A DNA stretch of 64,000 nt from Pseudomonas sp. Leaf58 (GTDB taxonomy: Bacteria; Pseudomonadota; Gammaproteobacteria; Pseudomonadales; Pseudomonadaceae). Position 1 is the first letter of the stretch. Each line of letters begins with the position of its first letter. The stretch covers positions 3,539,501 through 3,603,500 of the forward strand of contig NZ_CP032677.1 in NCBI RefSeq assembly GCF_003627215.1, in the 5' to 3' direction. This document shows positions 1-11,159 of the stretch, piece after piece. Position numbers and translations under genes: made by a program. The notes beneath the pieces were generated by a model, which saw only the letters and a list, made by a program, of their open reading frames with translations, was not told the DNA's origin and made no database searches.

Positions 1-56
1 GGGCCTGATCTGTTAGGGTGCCCGCCGATGCACGCCACACCACACGAGGATCCCGA

Positions 57-482
57 GTGAGCGCCGAAGAACCCCTGATCGCCGACCTGTTCGAAGTCGA
101 CAAACGCCTGTCCCTCAAGCCCGTGGTGGACTTCAACAACTACCTGCGCAACGCCTTCGGCGAAGGCCCGTGCCAGTGCCACCGCTGCAGCGAAGGTGGT
201 GACGAAAGCACCTACAGCCACGCCCACAGCTTCACCTTCGACGGCCGCCAGTGGCACCGTCGCTTCGCCAGCACCTCCGGCAGCGATGTCGCCCAGGCCC
301 TGAAAAAGGCCTGGCTGTCGTACACCAAGGCCGACCTCAACCTGGTCGGCAGCCTGGACCTGAGCACCCTCAAAACCTTCACCGAAGCCACCTTGCACAC
401 ACGCCTGCTGGCCCTGCTACCAGCCAGCGGCCTGGCCCGCGAAGTGGATGGCCAGTGGATGCTGCAGGCACAGGTTGACTGA
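57..482 (+). CDS. Conserved hypothetical protein with a Cys-rich motif (141 aa)
   Basis: I do not recognise a named family. The protein is small, soluble and without a signal peptide. Its N-terminal third carries a CQCHRC cluster (about residues 39-44), which could bind a metal; this is inference from cysteine spacing only. The GTG at 57 is preferred over an in-frame GTG at 18 because GAGGA at 46-50 sits 6 bases before it. It ends 73 bases before the elongation factor G gene on the same strand, so the two could be co-transcribed, although a small hairpin lies between them. Function unknown. Confidence 0.7.
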   Translation: MSAEEPLIADLFEVDKRLSLKPVVDFNNYLRNAFGEGPCQCHRCSEGGDESTYSHAHSFTFDGRQWHRRFASTSGSDVAQALKKAWLSYTKADLNLVGSLDLSTLKTFTEATLHTRLLALLPASGLAREVDGQWMLQAQVD

Positions 483-495
483 CGGCCCGGCGGCA

Positions 496-511
496 CGGCA
501 GGATTCTGCCG
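496..511 (+). other. Small hairpin between the unknown gene and fusA2
   Basis: CGGCAG, loop GATT, CTGCCG: a perfect 6-bp stem with a 4-base loop. No T-run follows, so it is at best a weak terminator or a processing/attenuation structure ahead of the elongation factor gene. Confidence 0.35.
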
Positions 512-555
512 GTCTGCTAACGTGGGGGAATCCGCCCACCCGCAGGTAGTCCGCC

Positions 556-2667
556 ATGGCCCGCACAACGCCCATCGAGCTGTACCGCAATATCGGCATC
601 GTCGCCCACGTGGACGCCGGCAAAACCACGACCACCGAGCGGATCCTGTTCTACACCGGGGTCAACCATAAGATGGGCGAGGTGCACGATGGCGCCGCGA
701 CCATGGACTGGATGGCCCAGGAGCAGGAACGCGGCATCACCATCACCTCGGCGGCGACCACTGCCTTTTGGCAGGGCTCGAGCAAGCAGTTCGCCCACAA
801 GTACCGCTTCAATATCATCGACACGCCCGGCCACGTTGACTTCACCATCGAGGTGGAGCGCTCGCTGCGCGTACTGGATGGCGCAGTGGTGGTGTTCAGC
901 GGCGCTGACGGGGTAGAGCCACAGTCCGAAACGGTGTGGCGCCAAGCCAACAAGTACCATGTGCCGCGCCTGGCCTACATCAACAAGATGGACCGCCAGG
1001 GCGCCGACTTTCTGCGGGTGGTCCGGCAGATCGACCAGCGCTTGGGCCACCACCCAGTGCCAATCCAGTTGGCCATCGGCAGCGAAGAGAACTTCATCGG
1101 CCAGATCGATCTGGTGAAAATGAAGGCCATTTACTGGAACGACGCCGATCACGGCACCAGTTATCGCGAAGAAGACATCCCCGCCGAGCTGCAGGCGCTG
1201 GCCGACGAATGGCGCGCACACATGATCGAGGCGGCTGCCGAAGCCGATGACGAACTGACCCTGAAGTTTCTCGATGGCGAAGAACTGAGCATCGAAGAGA
1301 TCAAGGCCGGGCTGCGCAAACGCACACTGAACAACGAAATCGTGCCGACCATCCTCGGTTCATCGTTCAAGAACAAAGGCGTGCCGCTGATGCTTGACGC
1401 GGTCATCGATTACCTGCCCGCACCGTCGGAAATTCCAGCCATCCGCGGCACCGACCCGGATGACGAAGAGAAGCACCTGGAGCGTCACGCTGACGACAGC
1501 GAGCCGTTCTCGGCCCTGGCCTTCAAGATCGCCACCGACCCGTTCGTCGGCACGCTCACCTTTGCCCGGGTGTATTCCGGGGTGCTCAGCTCCGGCAACG
1601 CGGTGCTCAACTCGGTCAAGGGCAAGAAGGAACGCATTGGCCGCATGGTGCAGATGCACGCCAATCAGCGTGCCGAAATCAAGGACGTGTGCGCCGGCGA
1701 CATTGCCGCGCTGATCGGCATGAAGGACGTGACCACCGGCGACACCCTGTGCGACATGGACAAGCCGATCATTCTCGAGCGCATGGACTTTCCCGACCCG
1801 GTGATTTCCGTGGCGGTGGAGCCGAAGACCAAGGCCGACCAAGAGAAAATGGGCATCGCCCTGGGTAAGCTGGCCCAGGAAGACCCGTCCTTCCGCGTGC
1901 GCACCGACGAAGAAACTGGCCAGACCATCATCTCGGGCATGGGCGAGCTGCACCTGGACATCATCGTCGACCGCATGCGCCGCGAGTTCAACGTCGAGGC
2001 CAATATCGGCAAGCCACAGGTGGCCTACCGCGAAAAAATCCGCAACACCTGCGAGATCGAGGGCCGCTTCGTCCGTCAGTCCGGCGGCCGCGGCCAGTAC
2101 GGCCATTGCTGGATCCGCTTCGCCCCGGGCGATGAGGGTAAGGAAGGCCTGGAATTCATCAATGAAATCGTTGGTGGCGTGGTGCCGCGTGAGTACATCC
2201 CAGCGATCCAGAAGGGCATCGAGGAGCAGATGAAGAACGGCGTGCTCGCCGGCTACCCGCTGATCAACCTGAAAGCGGCGGTGTTCGACGGCTCGTACCA
2301 TGACGTCGACTCCAACGAAATGGCGTACAAGATCGCCGCTTCGATGGCCACCAAGCAGTTGTCACAGAAAGGCGGCGCGGTGTTGCTGGAGCCGGTGATG
2401 AAGGTGGAGGTGGTGACGCCCGAGGAGTATCAGGGCGATATCCTCGGCGACCTTAGCCGGCGCCGCGGGATGATTCAGGACGGTGACGAAACGCCGGCCG
2501 GCAAAGTGATCCGTGCCGAGGTGCCGTTGGGCGAGATGTTCGGTTATGCCACCTCGATGCGCTCGATGACCCAGGGCCGGGCCAGTTTCTCGATGGAGTT
2601 CACCCGCTATGCCGAGGCCCCGGCGAGCATTGCCGATACCATCGTCAAAAAGAGCCGCGGGGAATAA
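556..2667 (+). CDS. fusA: Elongation factor G, second copy (EF-G2 type)
   Basis: This is a translational GTPase that drives ribosomal translocation and, with RRF, ribosome recycling. All G motifs are visible near the N-terminus: P-loop AHVDAGKTT (about 17-25), RGIT switch I (about 60), DTPGHVDF with the catalytic His (about 88-95) and NKMD (about 142-145). Domains II-V follow, and the 703-aa length is normal for EF-G. It is not beside rpsL/rpsG/tufA, where Pseudomonas keeps its principal fusA, and no ribosomal genes are nearby. I therefore infer that this is the second paralogue (fusA2). Start ATG 556. A REP palindrome follows the stop. Confidence 0.93.
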   Translation: MARTTPIELYRNIGIVAHVDAGKTTTTERILFYTGVNHKMGEVHDGAATMDWMAQEQERGITITSAATTAFWQGSSKQFAHKYRFNIIDTPGHVDFTIEVERSLRVLDGAVVVFSGADGVEPQSETVWRQANKYHVPRLAYINKMDRQGADFLRVVRQIDQRLGHHPVPIQLAIGSEENFIGQIDLVKMKAIYWNDADHGTSYREEDIPAELQALADEWRAHMIEAAAEADDELTLKFLDGEELSIEEIKAGLRKRTLNNEIVPTILGSSFKNKGVPLMLDAVIDYLPAPSEIPAIRGTDPDDEEKHLERHADDSEPFSALAFKIATDPFVGTLTFARVYSGVLSSGNAVLNSVKGKKERIGRMVQMHANQRAEIKDVCAGDIAALIGMKDVTTGDTLCDMDKPIILERMDFPDPVISVAVEPKTKADQEKMGIALGKLAQEDPSFRVRTDEETGQTIISGMGELHLDIIVDRMRREFNVEANIGKPQVAYREKIRNTCEIEGRFVRQSGGRGQYGHCWIRFAPGDEGKEGLEFINEIVGGVVPREYIPAIQKGIEEQMKNGVLAGYPLINLKAAVFDGSYHDVDSNEMAYKIAASMATKQLSQKGGAVLLEPVMKVEVVTPEEYQGDILGDLSRRRGMIQDGDETPAGKVIRAEVPLGEMFGYATSMRSMTQGRASFSMEFTRYAEAPASIADTIVKKSRGE

Positions 2668-2682
2668 ACCCTTCTCCTACAC

Positions 2683-2716
2683 CGGCCTCTTCGCAGGCGC
2701 GCCCGCGAAGAGGCCG
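2683..2716. repeat. REP palindrome between convergent fusA2 and sulP
   Basis: Perfect 12-bp arms (2683-2694 and 2705-2716) enclose a 10-base loop that itself contains the palindrome GGCGCGCC. The CGGCCTCTTCGC arm is the outer part of the P. putida REP family. It sits exactly between two convergent genes, so it may act as a bidirectional terminator. Confidence 0.8.
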
Positions 2717-2735
2717 ACACAGGCAACCAACCTTC

Positions 2736-4178
2736 TCAGTGCTGCTCCCCAGCCCGCTTCAACAGCTTCTTGCACCGTTCCGACACGTGCACCACGCGCA
2801 AATGCTTGCCCGCCTTGGCATAGCGCTCACGCAACGTCTGCAACGCAGCAATCGCCGAGTAGTCGACAAAGCTCAAATGCTGGCAGTCCAGCGTGACCCG
2901 GGCGGGGTCGTTGGCTGCGTCGAACTGCTCGAGGAACGTGGTGGTCGAGGCAAAGAACAGCGTGCCATGCACCTGGTAATGCTTGCCGCCGGCCCCATCC
3001 TCATGGCTGTCGGCATACAGCTCCCGAGCATGCTGCCAGGCAAAGTTCAGGGCCGCGATGATGATGCCGAACAGCACCGCCACGGCCAGGTCGGTAAACA
3101 CCGTGACCACGGTGACCGCAATGATCGCCAGCACATCGTTCAGCGGCACTTTGTGCAGTACCCGCAAGGACGCCCAGGCGAACGTCTGCTGCGCCACCAC
3201 GAACATCACCCCGACTAGCGCTGCCAGCGGAATGCGCTCGATCAGCGGGGCCAGGAACAGCACGAACAGCAGGACCATGCCCCCGGCCACCACCCCCGAC
3301 AACCGCCCCCGACCATTTGAACTGAGGTTGATCACGGTCTGGCCGATCATCGCGCAACCCCCCATGCCACCGCACAACCCCGAAACCATGTTCGCCGCAC
3401 CCAGCGCCACGCACTCGCGGTCTGGGAAGCCACGGCTTTCGGTGATTTCATCGGTCAGGTTAAGCGTGAGCAGGGTTTCCAGCAGGCCGACCATGGCCAT
3501 CAAGAAGGCGTACGGGGCGATGATGGTCAAGGTTTCAAGGTTCCACGGCACGTCCGGCAGGGCCAGCTGTGGCAGGCCGCCGGCAATCTGCGCCATATCG
3601 CCAAGGGTACGCGTGGGCAGGTCGAGCAGGTACACCAGTACGCCAACACCCAGGATCGCCACCAGCGCTGGCGGCACCGCGCGGGTCAGCTTCGGCAGCA
3701 CATAGACCACCAGCATGGTCAACGCTACCAACCCCACCATCAGGTACAGCGGTGTGCCACTGAGCCACCGCTCACCTTGCTTGAAGTGCTCCAACTGGGC
3801 CATGGCGATGACGATCGCCAGGCCGTTGACGAAACCGAGCATGACCGGGTACGGCACCAGGCGCACCAGCTTGCCCAGGCGCAGCAGGCCGAACAGCATC
3901 ATCACCACGCCCCCCAGCAGCACCGTGGCCAGCAGGTACTGCGCACCGTGTTGCACCACCAACGCGACGATCACCACCGCCATCGAGCCGGCAGCGCCGG
4001 AAATCATGCCGGGTCGCCCACCAAACACGGCAGTCAGTGTGCAGATGATGAAGGCGCCATACAGGCCCATCAGCGGGTTGAGGTGGGCCACCAGGGCGAA
4101 AGCGATGCACTCGGGCACCAGGGCGAACGAGGTGGTCAGGCCGGCGAGCAGGTCGGCGCGGAGTCGGGCGGGTTTCAT
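2736..4178 (-). CDS. SulP-family anion transporter with STAS domain
   Basis: An inner-membrane secondary anion transporter; the family carries sulfate, bicarbonate or dicarboxylates, and the substrate cannot be told from sequence. Many hydrophobic segments fill residues 1-385, including the family-typical early stretch around PECIAFALVAHLNPLMGLYG. A cytoplasmic STAS domain occupies about 390-478. At 480 aa it is short for SulP (usually 550 or more), and the STAS conserved loop reads SFVDYSA. ATG 4178 is preceded by AGGA. No sulfate-assimilation genes are adjacent. It is divergent from the secretin-like gene and convergent with fusA2. Confidence 0.85.
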   Translation of the reverse strand: MKPARLRADLLAGLTTSFALVPECIAFALVAHLNPLMGLYGAFIICTLTAVFGGRPGMISGAAGSMAVVIVALVVQHGAQYLLATVLLGGVVMMLFGLLRLGKLVRLVPYPVMLGFVNGLAIVIAMAQLEHFKQGERWLSGTPLYLMVGLVALTMLVVYVLPKLTRAVPPALVAILGVGVLVYLLDLPTRTLGDMAQIAGGLPQLALPDVPWNLETLTIIAPYAFLMAMVGLLETLLTLNLTDEITESRGFPDRECVALGAANMVSGLCGGMGGCAMIGQTVINLSSNGRGRLSGVVAGGMVLLFVLFLAPLIERIPLAALVGVMFVVAQQTFAWASLRVLHKVPLNDVLAIIAVTVVTVFTDLAVAVLFGIIIAALNFAWQHARELYADSHEDGAGGKHYQVHGTLFFASTTTFLEQFDAANDPARVTLDCQHLSFVDYSAIAALQTLRERYAKAGKHLRVVHVSERCKKLLKRAGEQH

Positions 4179-4404
4179 GAAAGTCCTGTGTGAAGCCGAA
4201 CAGCAGCCAGAAGCACTCCCCGCTGCCCCGGGGGCGCTGGTGTACCCCAGGCACCGGTACGGCCCTTAGAGCGGATTAAAATCGAGGGGCGGATGTTACG
4301 GAATTTGTCTGACAGCGGCCACCGCGCAATGTTCTGCAGCGGCCTGGCAAGGCCTATAGTTTCATGTGCCATCATGGCGGTTTCACCTCGCGGAGATCAT
4401 GGAC

Positions 4405-5139
4405 ATGCCGCTACGCCCCGTTTTTGCTTCCCTGTTGCTGGTCGCCAGCCTCACCGCCCACGCCGCCACCGAGGTCGTGCCCTTGCAGCACCGCAGTAGC
4501 GCCGAACTGCTGCCCGCAGCGCAGGCGTTCATCGGCAAGGACGGCACGGTCAGCGCGTTCGAGAACAAGCTGATCGTTAACGCCAGCCCCGAGCGCATCG
4601 ACGACCTGCGCACCGTGCTGCTGCAACTGGACACTGCCCCCAAGCGCCTGCTGATCAGCGTCGACAACAACGACAGTAACTTCCAGGACAACCGGGGCAA
4701 CGCGCAGGTCATCCACTACGGCACCAGCAACCGCGACGGCGGCATGCAGCAGATACAAGCCAGCGAAGGCCAGCCAGCGCTGATCCAGGTTGGCCAGAGC
4801 ATCCCGATTACCAGCACCAGCACTGACGGTTACGGGCGCATCCAGAGCAACACCGAATACCGGAACGTGACCCAGGGTTTTTACGTCACCCCGAGCCTGA
4901 GCGGTGATACGGTTCGTCTGCAAATAAGCAGCAATAATGACCGCATCAGCCAGGAACGTGCAGATGTAGTGAAAGTGCAAAGTACCGACACGACGGTTAC
5001 CGGCAGGCTCGGCGAATGGATCACCCTGGCGGGCTATAACCAGCAGAGCCAAGCTGAGCGCAGCGGGTCAAGCCACAGTTACAGCACCCAACGCGGTGAA
5101 AACATGACTTTGCGGGTAAAAGTCGACCTTGTCGACTGA
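4405..5139 (+). CDS. Orphan secretin-like periplasmic protein (NolW/N1 domain)
   Basis: A signal peptide (MPLRPVFASLLLVASLTAHA) is followed by a compact N1/NolW-like domain (about 25-75: alternating hydrophobics, LIVNASPERIDDLRTVLLQLD). A beta-rich C-terminal half (about 115-244) resembles the distal part of secretins. The 244-aa length is far too small for a full type II/III or pilus secretin, and no secretion-system gene is near. A pilotin-like, partner-binding or decayed role is possible; function is not established. ATG 4405 lies 9 bases after GGAG; ATG 4399 is an alternative. Confidence 0.7.
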   Translation: MPLRPVFASLLLVASLTAHAATEVVPLQHRSSAELLPAAQAFIGKDGTVSAFENKLIVNASPERIDDLRTVLLQLDTAPKRLLISVDNNDSNFQDNRGNAQVIHYGTSNRDGGMQQIQASEGQPALIQVGQSIPITSTSTDGYGRIQSNTEYRNVTQGFYVTPSLSGDTVRLQISSNNDRISQERADVVKVQSTDTTVTGRLGEWITLAGYNQQSQAERSGSSHSYSTQRGENMTLRVKVDLVD

Positions 5140-5150
5140 TGCCAGGCAAT

Positions 5151-5175
5151 TCAAGGCCTCGACCAAAGGCCTTGA
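5151..5175 (+). terminator. Possible terminator of the secretin-like gene
   Basis: TCAAGGCCT, 7-base loop, AGGCCTTGA: a 9-bp perfect stem starting 12 bases after the stop codon. No clear T-run follows, so termination strength is uncertain. Confidence 0.5.
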
Positions 5176-5238
5176 AACTGACTAACAAGTCGTATTAGAC
5201 CAAAGATGTAGTAAGTGAAAAAAAGCACTACAAAACAT

Positions 5239-5268
5239 TTGACAGGGTCTTTTTCCCAAGGGCATGAT
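5239..5268 (+). promoter_or_regulatory. Possible sigma-70 promoter for aceA
   Basis: TTGACA (5239-5244) is followed after 18 bases by CATGAT (5263-5268). The -35 is a consensus match and the -10 is weak. If used, transcription would start near 5275 and leave an untranslated leader of about 355 bases before aceA. Confidence 0.4.
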
Positions 5269-5269
5269 G

Positions 5270-5629
5270 GCCTCGCTCCCGCTAATCAGGGGCCCTGGCA
5301 AGGGCCTTCGAGGCGCGCTCCTCTCACCCCTGGAGGCGCTTCGTGTCTATACGGCCCACAAGGCGGTTCGACGGGATTGCGACTGCAACGAAGAAGTTGT
5401 CCCGAGGGACGGAAGCGCATCACCGCAGTCCAGGCAATCGCGTAGCACCGCAGCAAGGCAACCACGAGCCAACCTGCCGGAGCGCCCTTTCGCCTAAGCT
5501 GCACACCCTTCCCCTTCGAGCCTTCGCGTTCGCCGCCGCACTCCTGCGAACAGGACAGCCGCCTGGCTCCTGATTTGCTCCGAGCATCAGCACAATTAAC
5601 CCAAGATCGATGCGACGAGGTTTATTTCC
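5270..5629 (+). other. Long non-coding leader upstream of aceA
   Basis: About 490 bases separate the secretin-like gene from aceA, with no ORF of protein-like composition. Several potential stems are visible: GGGCCCTGGCAAGGGCC at about 5289, GTCCCGAGGGAC at 5399-5410, and a GCGCTCC/GGAGGCGC pair at about 5316-5340. This suggests a structured 5' untranslated region or a small RNA gene. I do not recognise a known riboswitch class. Confidence 0.4.
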
Positions 5630-6955
5630 ATGGCACTGACACGCGAACAGCAAATTGCAGCCCTCGAGAAAGACTGGGCCGAGAACCCGCGCTGGAAAGG
5701 CGTGACCCGTACCTACACCGCCGCTGATGTCGTTCGCCTGCGTGGCTCCCTGCAGCCCGAGCACACCCTGGCTCGCCAAGGCGCAGAAAAACTGTGGAAG
5801 CTGGTCACCCAAGGTGCCCACCCGTCCTTCCGCCCAGAAAAAGATTTCGTCAACTGCATGGGTGCCCTGACCGGCGGCCAGGCAGTGCAACAAGTCAAGG
5901 CTGGCATCCAGGCCATCTACCTGTCCGGCTGGCAGGTTGCCGCCGACAACAACTCGGCCGAATCGATGTACCCGGACCAGTCGCTGTACCCGGTTGACTC
6001 GGTACCGACCGTGGTCAAGCGCATCAACAACTCATTCCGCCGCGCCGACCAGATCCAGTGGAAAGCCGGCAAGAACCCAGGCGACGAAGGCTACATCGAT
6101 TACTTCGCGCCGATCGTGGCTGACGCCGAAGCCGGTTTCGGTGGCGTACTGAACGCCTACGAGCTGATGAAGAACATGATCGAGGCGGGCGCCGCTGGCG
6201 TGCACTTCGAAGACCAGCTGGCCTCGGTGAAAAAATGCGGCCACATGGGCGGCAAGGTGCTGGTGCCAACCCAGGAAGCTGTACAGAAGCTGGTGGCTGC
6301 GCGCCTGGCAGCTGACGTTTCGGGCGTACCGACCATCATCCTCGCCCGTACCGATGCCAACGCCGCCGACCTGCTGACCAGCGACTGCGACCCGTACGAC
6401 CAGCCGTTCGTGATTGGCGAGCGCACCCGTGAAGGCTTCTACAAGGTACGCGCTGGCCTCGACCAGGCGATCTCCCGCGGCCTGGCCTATGCGCCATACG
6501 CCGACCTGATCTGGTGCGAAACCGCCAAGCCAGACCTGGACGAAGCCCGCCGCTTCGCCGAAGCGATTAAAAAGGAATACCCGGACCAGATCCTGTCGTA
6601 CAACTGCTCGCCTTCCTTCAACTGGAAGAAAAACCTGGACGACGCCACCATCGCCAAGTTCCAGCGCGAGCTGTCGGCCATGGGCTACAAGCACCAGTTC
6701 ATCACCCTGGCCGGCATCCACAACATGTGGCACGGCATGTTCAACCTGGCGCACGACTACGCCCGCAACGACATGACCGCCTACGTGAAGCTGCAGGAGC
6801 AGGAATTCGCTGACGCCAGCAAAGGCTACACCTTCGTGGCGCACCAGCAGGAAGTGGGCACTGGCTACTTCGACGACATGACCACTGTGATTCAGGGTGG
6901 GGCTTCGTCGGTGACTGCGCTGACCGGTTCGACCGAGGAAGAGCAGTTCCACTGA
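5630..6955 (+). CDS. aceA: Isocitrate lyase
   Basis: Cleaves isocitrate to glyoxylate and succinate, the first step of the glyoxylate shunt, needed for growth on acetate and fatty acids. The active-site signature KKCGHM is present (about residues 202-207), as is [19 protein letters not shown] for the metal/substrate site. The 441-aa length fits the short bacterial form. ATG 5630 follows GAGG at a slightly long distance (5615-5618). It is monocistronic, with a strong terminator downstream. Malate synthase is not adjacent, as is usual in Pseudomonas. Confidence 0.96.
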   Translation: MALTREQQIAALEKDWAENPRWKGVTRTYTAADVVRLRGSLQPEHTLARQGAEKLWKLVTQGAHPSFRPEKDFVNCMGALTGGQAVQQVKAGIQAIYLSGWQVAADNNSAESMYPDQSLYPVDSVPTVVKRINNSFRRADQIQWKAGKNPGDEGYIDYFAPIVADAEAGFGGVLNAYELMKNMIEAGAAGVHFEDQLASVKKCGHMGGKVLVPTQEAVQKLVAARLAADVSGVPTIILARTDANAADLLTSDCDPYDQPFVIGERTREGFYKVRAGLDQAISRGLAYAPYADLIWCETAKPDLDEARRFAEAIKKEYPDQILSYNCSPSFNWKKNLDDATIAKFQRELSAMGYKHQFITLAGIHNMWHGMFNLAHDYARNDMTAYVKLQEQEFADASKGYTFVAHQQEVGTGYFDDMTTVIQGGASSVTALTGSTEEEQFH

Positions 6956-6977
6956 TAGTGGGTTGCTGGTGAACAAC

Positions 6978-7014
6978 GGCCCGGGGCTTGCGAAAGCCCT
7001 GGGCCTTTGTTTTT
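6978..7014 (+). terminator. Rho-independent terminator of aceA
   Basis: A 12-bp GC-rich stem (6978-6989 with 6994-7005, one G-U pair), GCGA loop, then TTTGTTTTT. Classical intrinsic terminator 23 bases after the aceA stop. Confidence 0.92.
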
Positions 7015-7020
7015 GCCTGG

Positions 7021-7056
7021 CCGGGCCCTTTCGCGGGTAAACCCGCGCCTACCGCT
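7021..7056. repeat. REP element
   Basis: Core CGCGGGTAAACCCGCG (7032-7047) flanked by CCGGGCCCTTT and CCTACCGC, matching the P. putida REP pattern. It sits directly after the aceA terminator. Confidence 0.8.
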
Positions 7057-7150
7057 ACTGCACCAGTACTTCAGCGACAGGGCCGGCACAGGCAAAGCAG
7101 ATCCCAGGATAAGGTCTATGCTTGAGGCAGCATCGCAGCAAGGACCGCCC

Positions 7151-7813
7151 ATGCCTCGCCCAAGCCACCTGATGATTCTCGCCCTGGCCGCCGCTGCCCT
7201 CTATATATATGCACAGGCTAGCAACAACACGCTGCTGGGCCTGACGGTCAAACCCTTCCCCGTATTGGCGCTGATCGCCTGGCTGCGCAGCGCCCCCGCC
7301 TCACCCTATCGAAAGTGGATCTCTATCGGCCTGGCCTTCTCGGTACTGGGCGACATCTTGCTGGCCATACCCGCCGACCTGTTCGTGTTCGGCCTGGTCG
7401 CCTTCCTCTGCGCCCACCTGGCCTACCTGCGCGCCTATTGCAGCATAACCCTGCGCCCGGCCTCGCCCGCGCTGGCGCTCAGCGCCATTACCGGGGTCAG
7501 CCTGTTTAGCGTACTCGCCAGCCACGACCTCGGCCCGCTGCTGATTCCAGTAGCCCTCTACGCTTTGGCCATCAGCGCCATGCTCTGGCGCGCGCTGGCC
7601 TGCAGCGGGCCGGCTGCACTTGGTGCCGCGCTGTTCGTATGCTCCGACAGCTTGATCGGTATCGACCGCTTCGTCAGCCCGTTCGCCGCCGCGCCGTACT
7701 TGATTATCCTCACCTACTGGCTCGGTCAGTGGGCGATCGCAACCTCCGCCAGACATCGTTCAATCGACAAAGTATTGACCCAGAGCGGAGCACGCAGCGT
7801 TGGCAGCTGTTAG
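7151..7813 (+). CDS. YhhN/TMEM86-family integral membrane protein
   Basis: A 220-aa, highly hydrophobic protein with about eight predicted membrane helices and the family-like stretch IGLAFSVLGDILLAIP (about 56-71), containing the conserved acidic residue of the YhhN/lysoplasmalogenase fold. Eukaryotic and some bacterial members hydrolyse lysoplasmalogens; activity here is not shown. ATG 7151 lies 6 bases after AGGA (7141-7144), so the longer frame from further upstream is rejected. No obvious terminator follows before the AT-rich nuo upstream region. Confidence 0.82.
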   Translation: MPRPSHLMILALAAAALYIYAQASNNTLLGLTVKPFPVLALIAWLRSAPASPYRKWISIGLAFSVLGDILLAIPADLFVFGLVAFLCAHLAYLRAYCSITLRPASPALALSAITGVSLFSVLASHDLGPLLIPVALYALAISAMLWRALACSGPAALGAALFVCSDSLIGIDRFVSPFAAAPYLIILTYWLGQWAIATSARHRSIDKVLTQSGARSVGSC

Positions 7814-8195
7814 AAAAGGCGTTTTTCCATTTGCAAGTAGGGGGACTCGCCAGATGATCTTTACAAGGCGCAGAACAAGGGAAATATACGGCAGCAGGTT
7901 AAATGATATTAATTATCATTACGAAGATTATAATTCGTTACCAGTGGCAAGAAACATAATTAACAAAATCGCACCCAATGCCCGAATCTCAAGGCTTTCA
8001 GCTGGTTACGAGCGGGTTTTGTACTTAATCCTACGAATAAATTTGCGACAGAAATTTTACTTGCACCGGGTTTACCCATAAAATCAGCGCGATTGATTCA
8101 GCTGCGACATTTGGTCACTGCATGTGCGACGCCAAGTCGCCGCTCTACACTTATTTCAGACTGCAGAGCTGGGTCTCTGTATAAGGATCTCTAGC
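7814..8195 (+). other. AT-rich regulatory gap upstream of nuo
   Basis: A 382-base gap, noticeably richer in A+T than the flanks between about 7860 and 8100. It holds a Fur-like palindrome at 7904-7918 and should hold the nuo promoter, although I cannot assign a -35/-10 pair with confidence. A 93-codon frame crosses it but lacks a ribosome binding site and Pseudomonas-like codon use. Confidence 0.6.
7904..7918. promoter_or_regulatory. Possible Fur box upstream of nuoA
   Basis: TGATATT-A-ATTATCA matches the 7-1-7 Fur pattern (TGATAAT-N-ATTATCA) at 13 of 14 arm positions. It lies about 280 bases before nuoA in AT-rich DNA. Iron control of the Fe-S-rich complex I would be plausible; the role is inferred. 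Confidence 0.45.
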
Positions 8196-8609
8196 ATGTC
8201 CGATTCGGCAGGACTCATCGCCCACAACTGGGGCTTTGCCATCTTCCTCCTGGGTGTCGTCGGCCTGTGTGCCTTCATGCTCGGCCTGTCCAGCCTGCTT
8301 GGTAGCAAGGCCTGGGGCCGCGCCAAGAACGAACCCTTCGAATCCGGCATGCTGCCCGTCGGCAGCGCCCGCCTGCGCCTGTCCGCCAAATTCTATCTGG
8401 TCGCGATGTTATTCGTGATCTTCGATATCGAAGCCCTCTTTCTCTTTGCATGGTCTGTGTCCGTCCGCGAAAGCGGCTGGACCGGATTCGTCGAAGCACT
8501 CGTTTTCATAGCAATTCTGTTGGCTGGTCTTGTCTACCTATGGCGCGTCGGGGCACTTGATTGGGCTCCCGAAGGTCGCCGCAAGCGGCAAGCGAAGCTG
8601 AAACAATGA
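8196..8609 (+). CDS. nuoA: NADH-quinone oxidoreductase subunit A
   Basis: A small membrane subunit of complex I beside the quinone channel. It has three transmembrane helices and the family signature [10 protein letters not shown] in the loop after helix 1 (about 45-54). The 137-aa length is normal. ATG 8196 follows AAGGA by 8 bases; an upstream in-frame start at 8124 lacks a binding site. First gene of a 13-gene operon, 9 bases before nuoB. Confidence 0.95.
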   Translation: MSDSAGLIAHNWGFAIFLLGVVGLCAFMLGLSSLLGSKAWGRAKNEPFESGMLPVGSARLRLSAKFYLVAMLFVIFDIEALFLFAWSVSVRESGWTGFVEALVFIAILLAGLVYLWRVGALDWAPEGRRKRQAKLKQ

Positions 8610-8618
8610 GGCTTTGGC

Positions 8619-9296
8619 ATGCAATACAATCTCACCAGAATCGATCCGGATGCGCCCAACGAGCAGTACCCGGTCGGTGAACGGGAAACCGTCACCGATC
8701 AACTGCTAGAGGACCAGGTCCACAAGAACATCTTCATGGGCAAGCTTGAAGATGTGCTGCGTGGCGCGGTCAATTGGGGTCGCAAGAACTCCCTCTGGCC
8801 GTACAACTTCGGCCTGTCCTGCTGCTACGTGGAAATGACCACGGCCTTCACGGCACCCCACGACATCGCCCGCTTCGGCGCCGAAGTCATCCGGGCCTCG
8901 CCGCGTCAGGCCGACTTCATGGTCATTGCCGGTACCTGCTTCGTCAAAATGGCGCCGATCATCCAGCGCCTGTACGAGCAGATGCTCGAACCGAAGTGGG
9001 TTATCTCCATGGGTTCGTGCGCCAACTCCGGTGGCATGTACGACATCTACTCGGTCGTTCAGGGGGTCGACAAGTTCCTCCCCGTGGACGTCTATGTGCC
9101 TGGCTGCCCGCCACGCCCTGAGGCTTTCCTGCAAGGCTTGATGCTGCTGCAGGAGTCGATCGGCCAAGAACGACGCCCGCTTTCCTGGGTTGTTGGTGAT
9201 CAAGGTATTTACCGTGCCGAGATGCCAGCCCAGAAAGACCTGCGTCGTGAGCAGCGCATTGCCGTAACCAACCTGCGCAGCCCCGACGAAGTCTGA
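8619..9296 (+). CDS. nuoB: NADH-quinone oxidoreductase subunit B
   Basis: A peripheral-arm subunit that holds the terminal [4Fe-4S] cluster N2, which passes electrons to quinone. The four ligands are visible: tandem C68-C69, C134 in GSCANSGG and C163 in PGCPP. Length 225 aa, start ATG 8619 after GAGG. An 80-base gap separates it from nuoCD. Confidence 0.97.
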   Translation: MQYNLTRIDPDAPNEQYPVGERETVTDQLLEDQVHKNIFMGKLEDVLRGAVNWGRKNSLWPYNFGLSCCYVEMTTAFTAPHDIARFGAEVIRASPRQADFMVIAGTCFVKMAPIIQRLYEQMLEPKWVISMGSCANSGGMYDIYSVVQGVDKFLPVDVYVPGCPPRPEAFLQGLMLLQESIGQERRPLSWVVGDQGIYRAEMPAQKDLRREQRIAVTNLRSPDEV

Positions 9297-9357
9297 TCCA
9301 GCGACCTGCCGCCCGCTCCCCAAGGAGCCGGCGGCCTGGCTTCATTCTTAACGTTGA

Positions 9358-11157
<1,800 letters not shown>

Positions 11158-11159
11158 GC

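Noticed and set aside
5215..5573. Short overlapping plus-strand frames before aceA
   Set aside because: Three frames compete over the same bases, none with a convincing binding site or protein-like composition; treated as leader RNA.
7800..8081. 93-codon frame between the YhhN gene and nuoA
   Set aside because: Overlaps the upstream stop, lacks a ribosome binding site and does not have Pseudomonas codon preference; it lies in AT-rich regulatory DNA.
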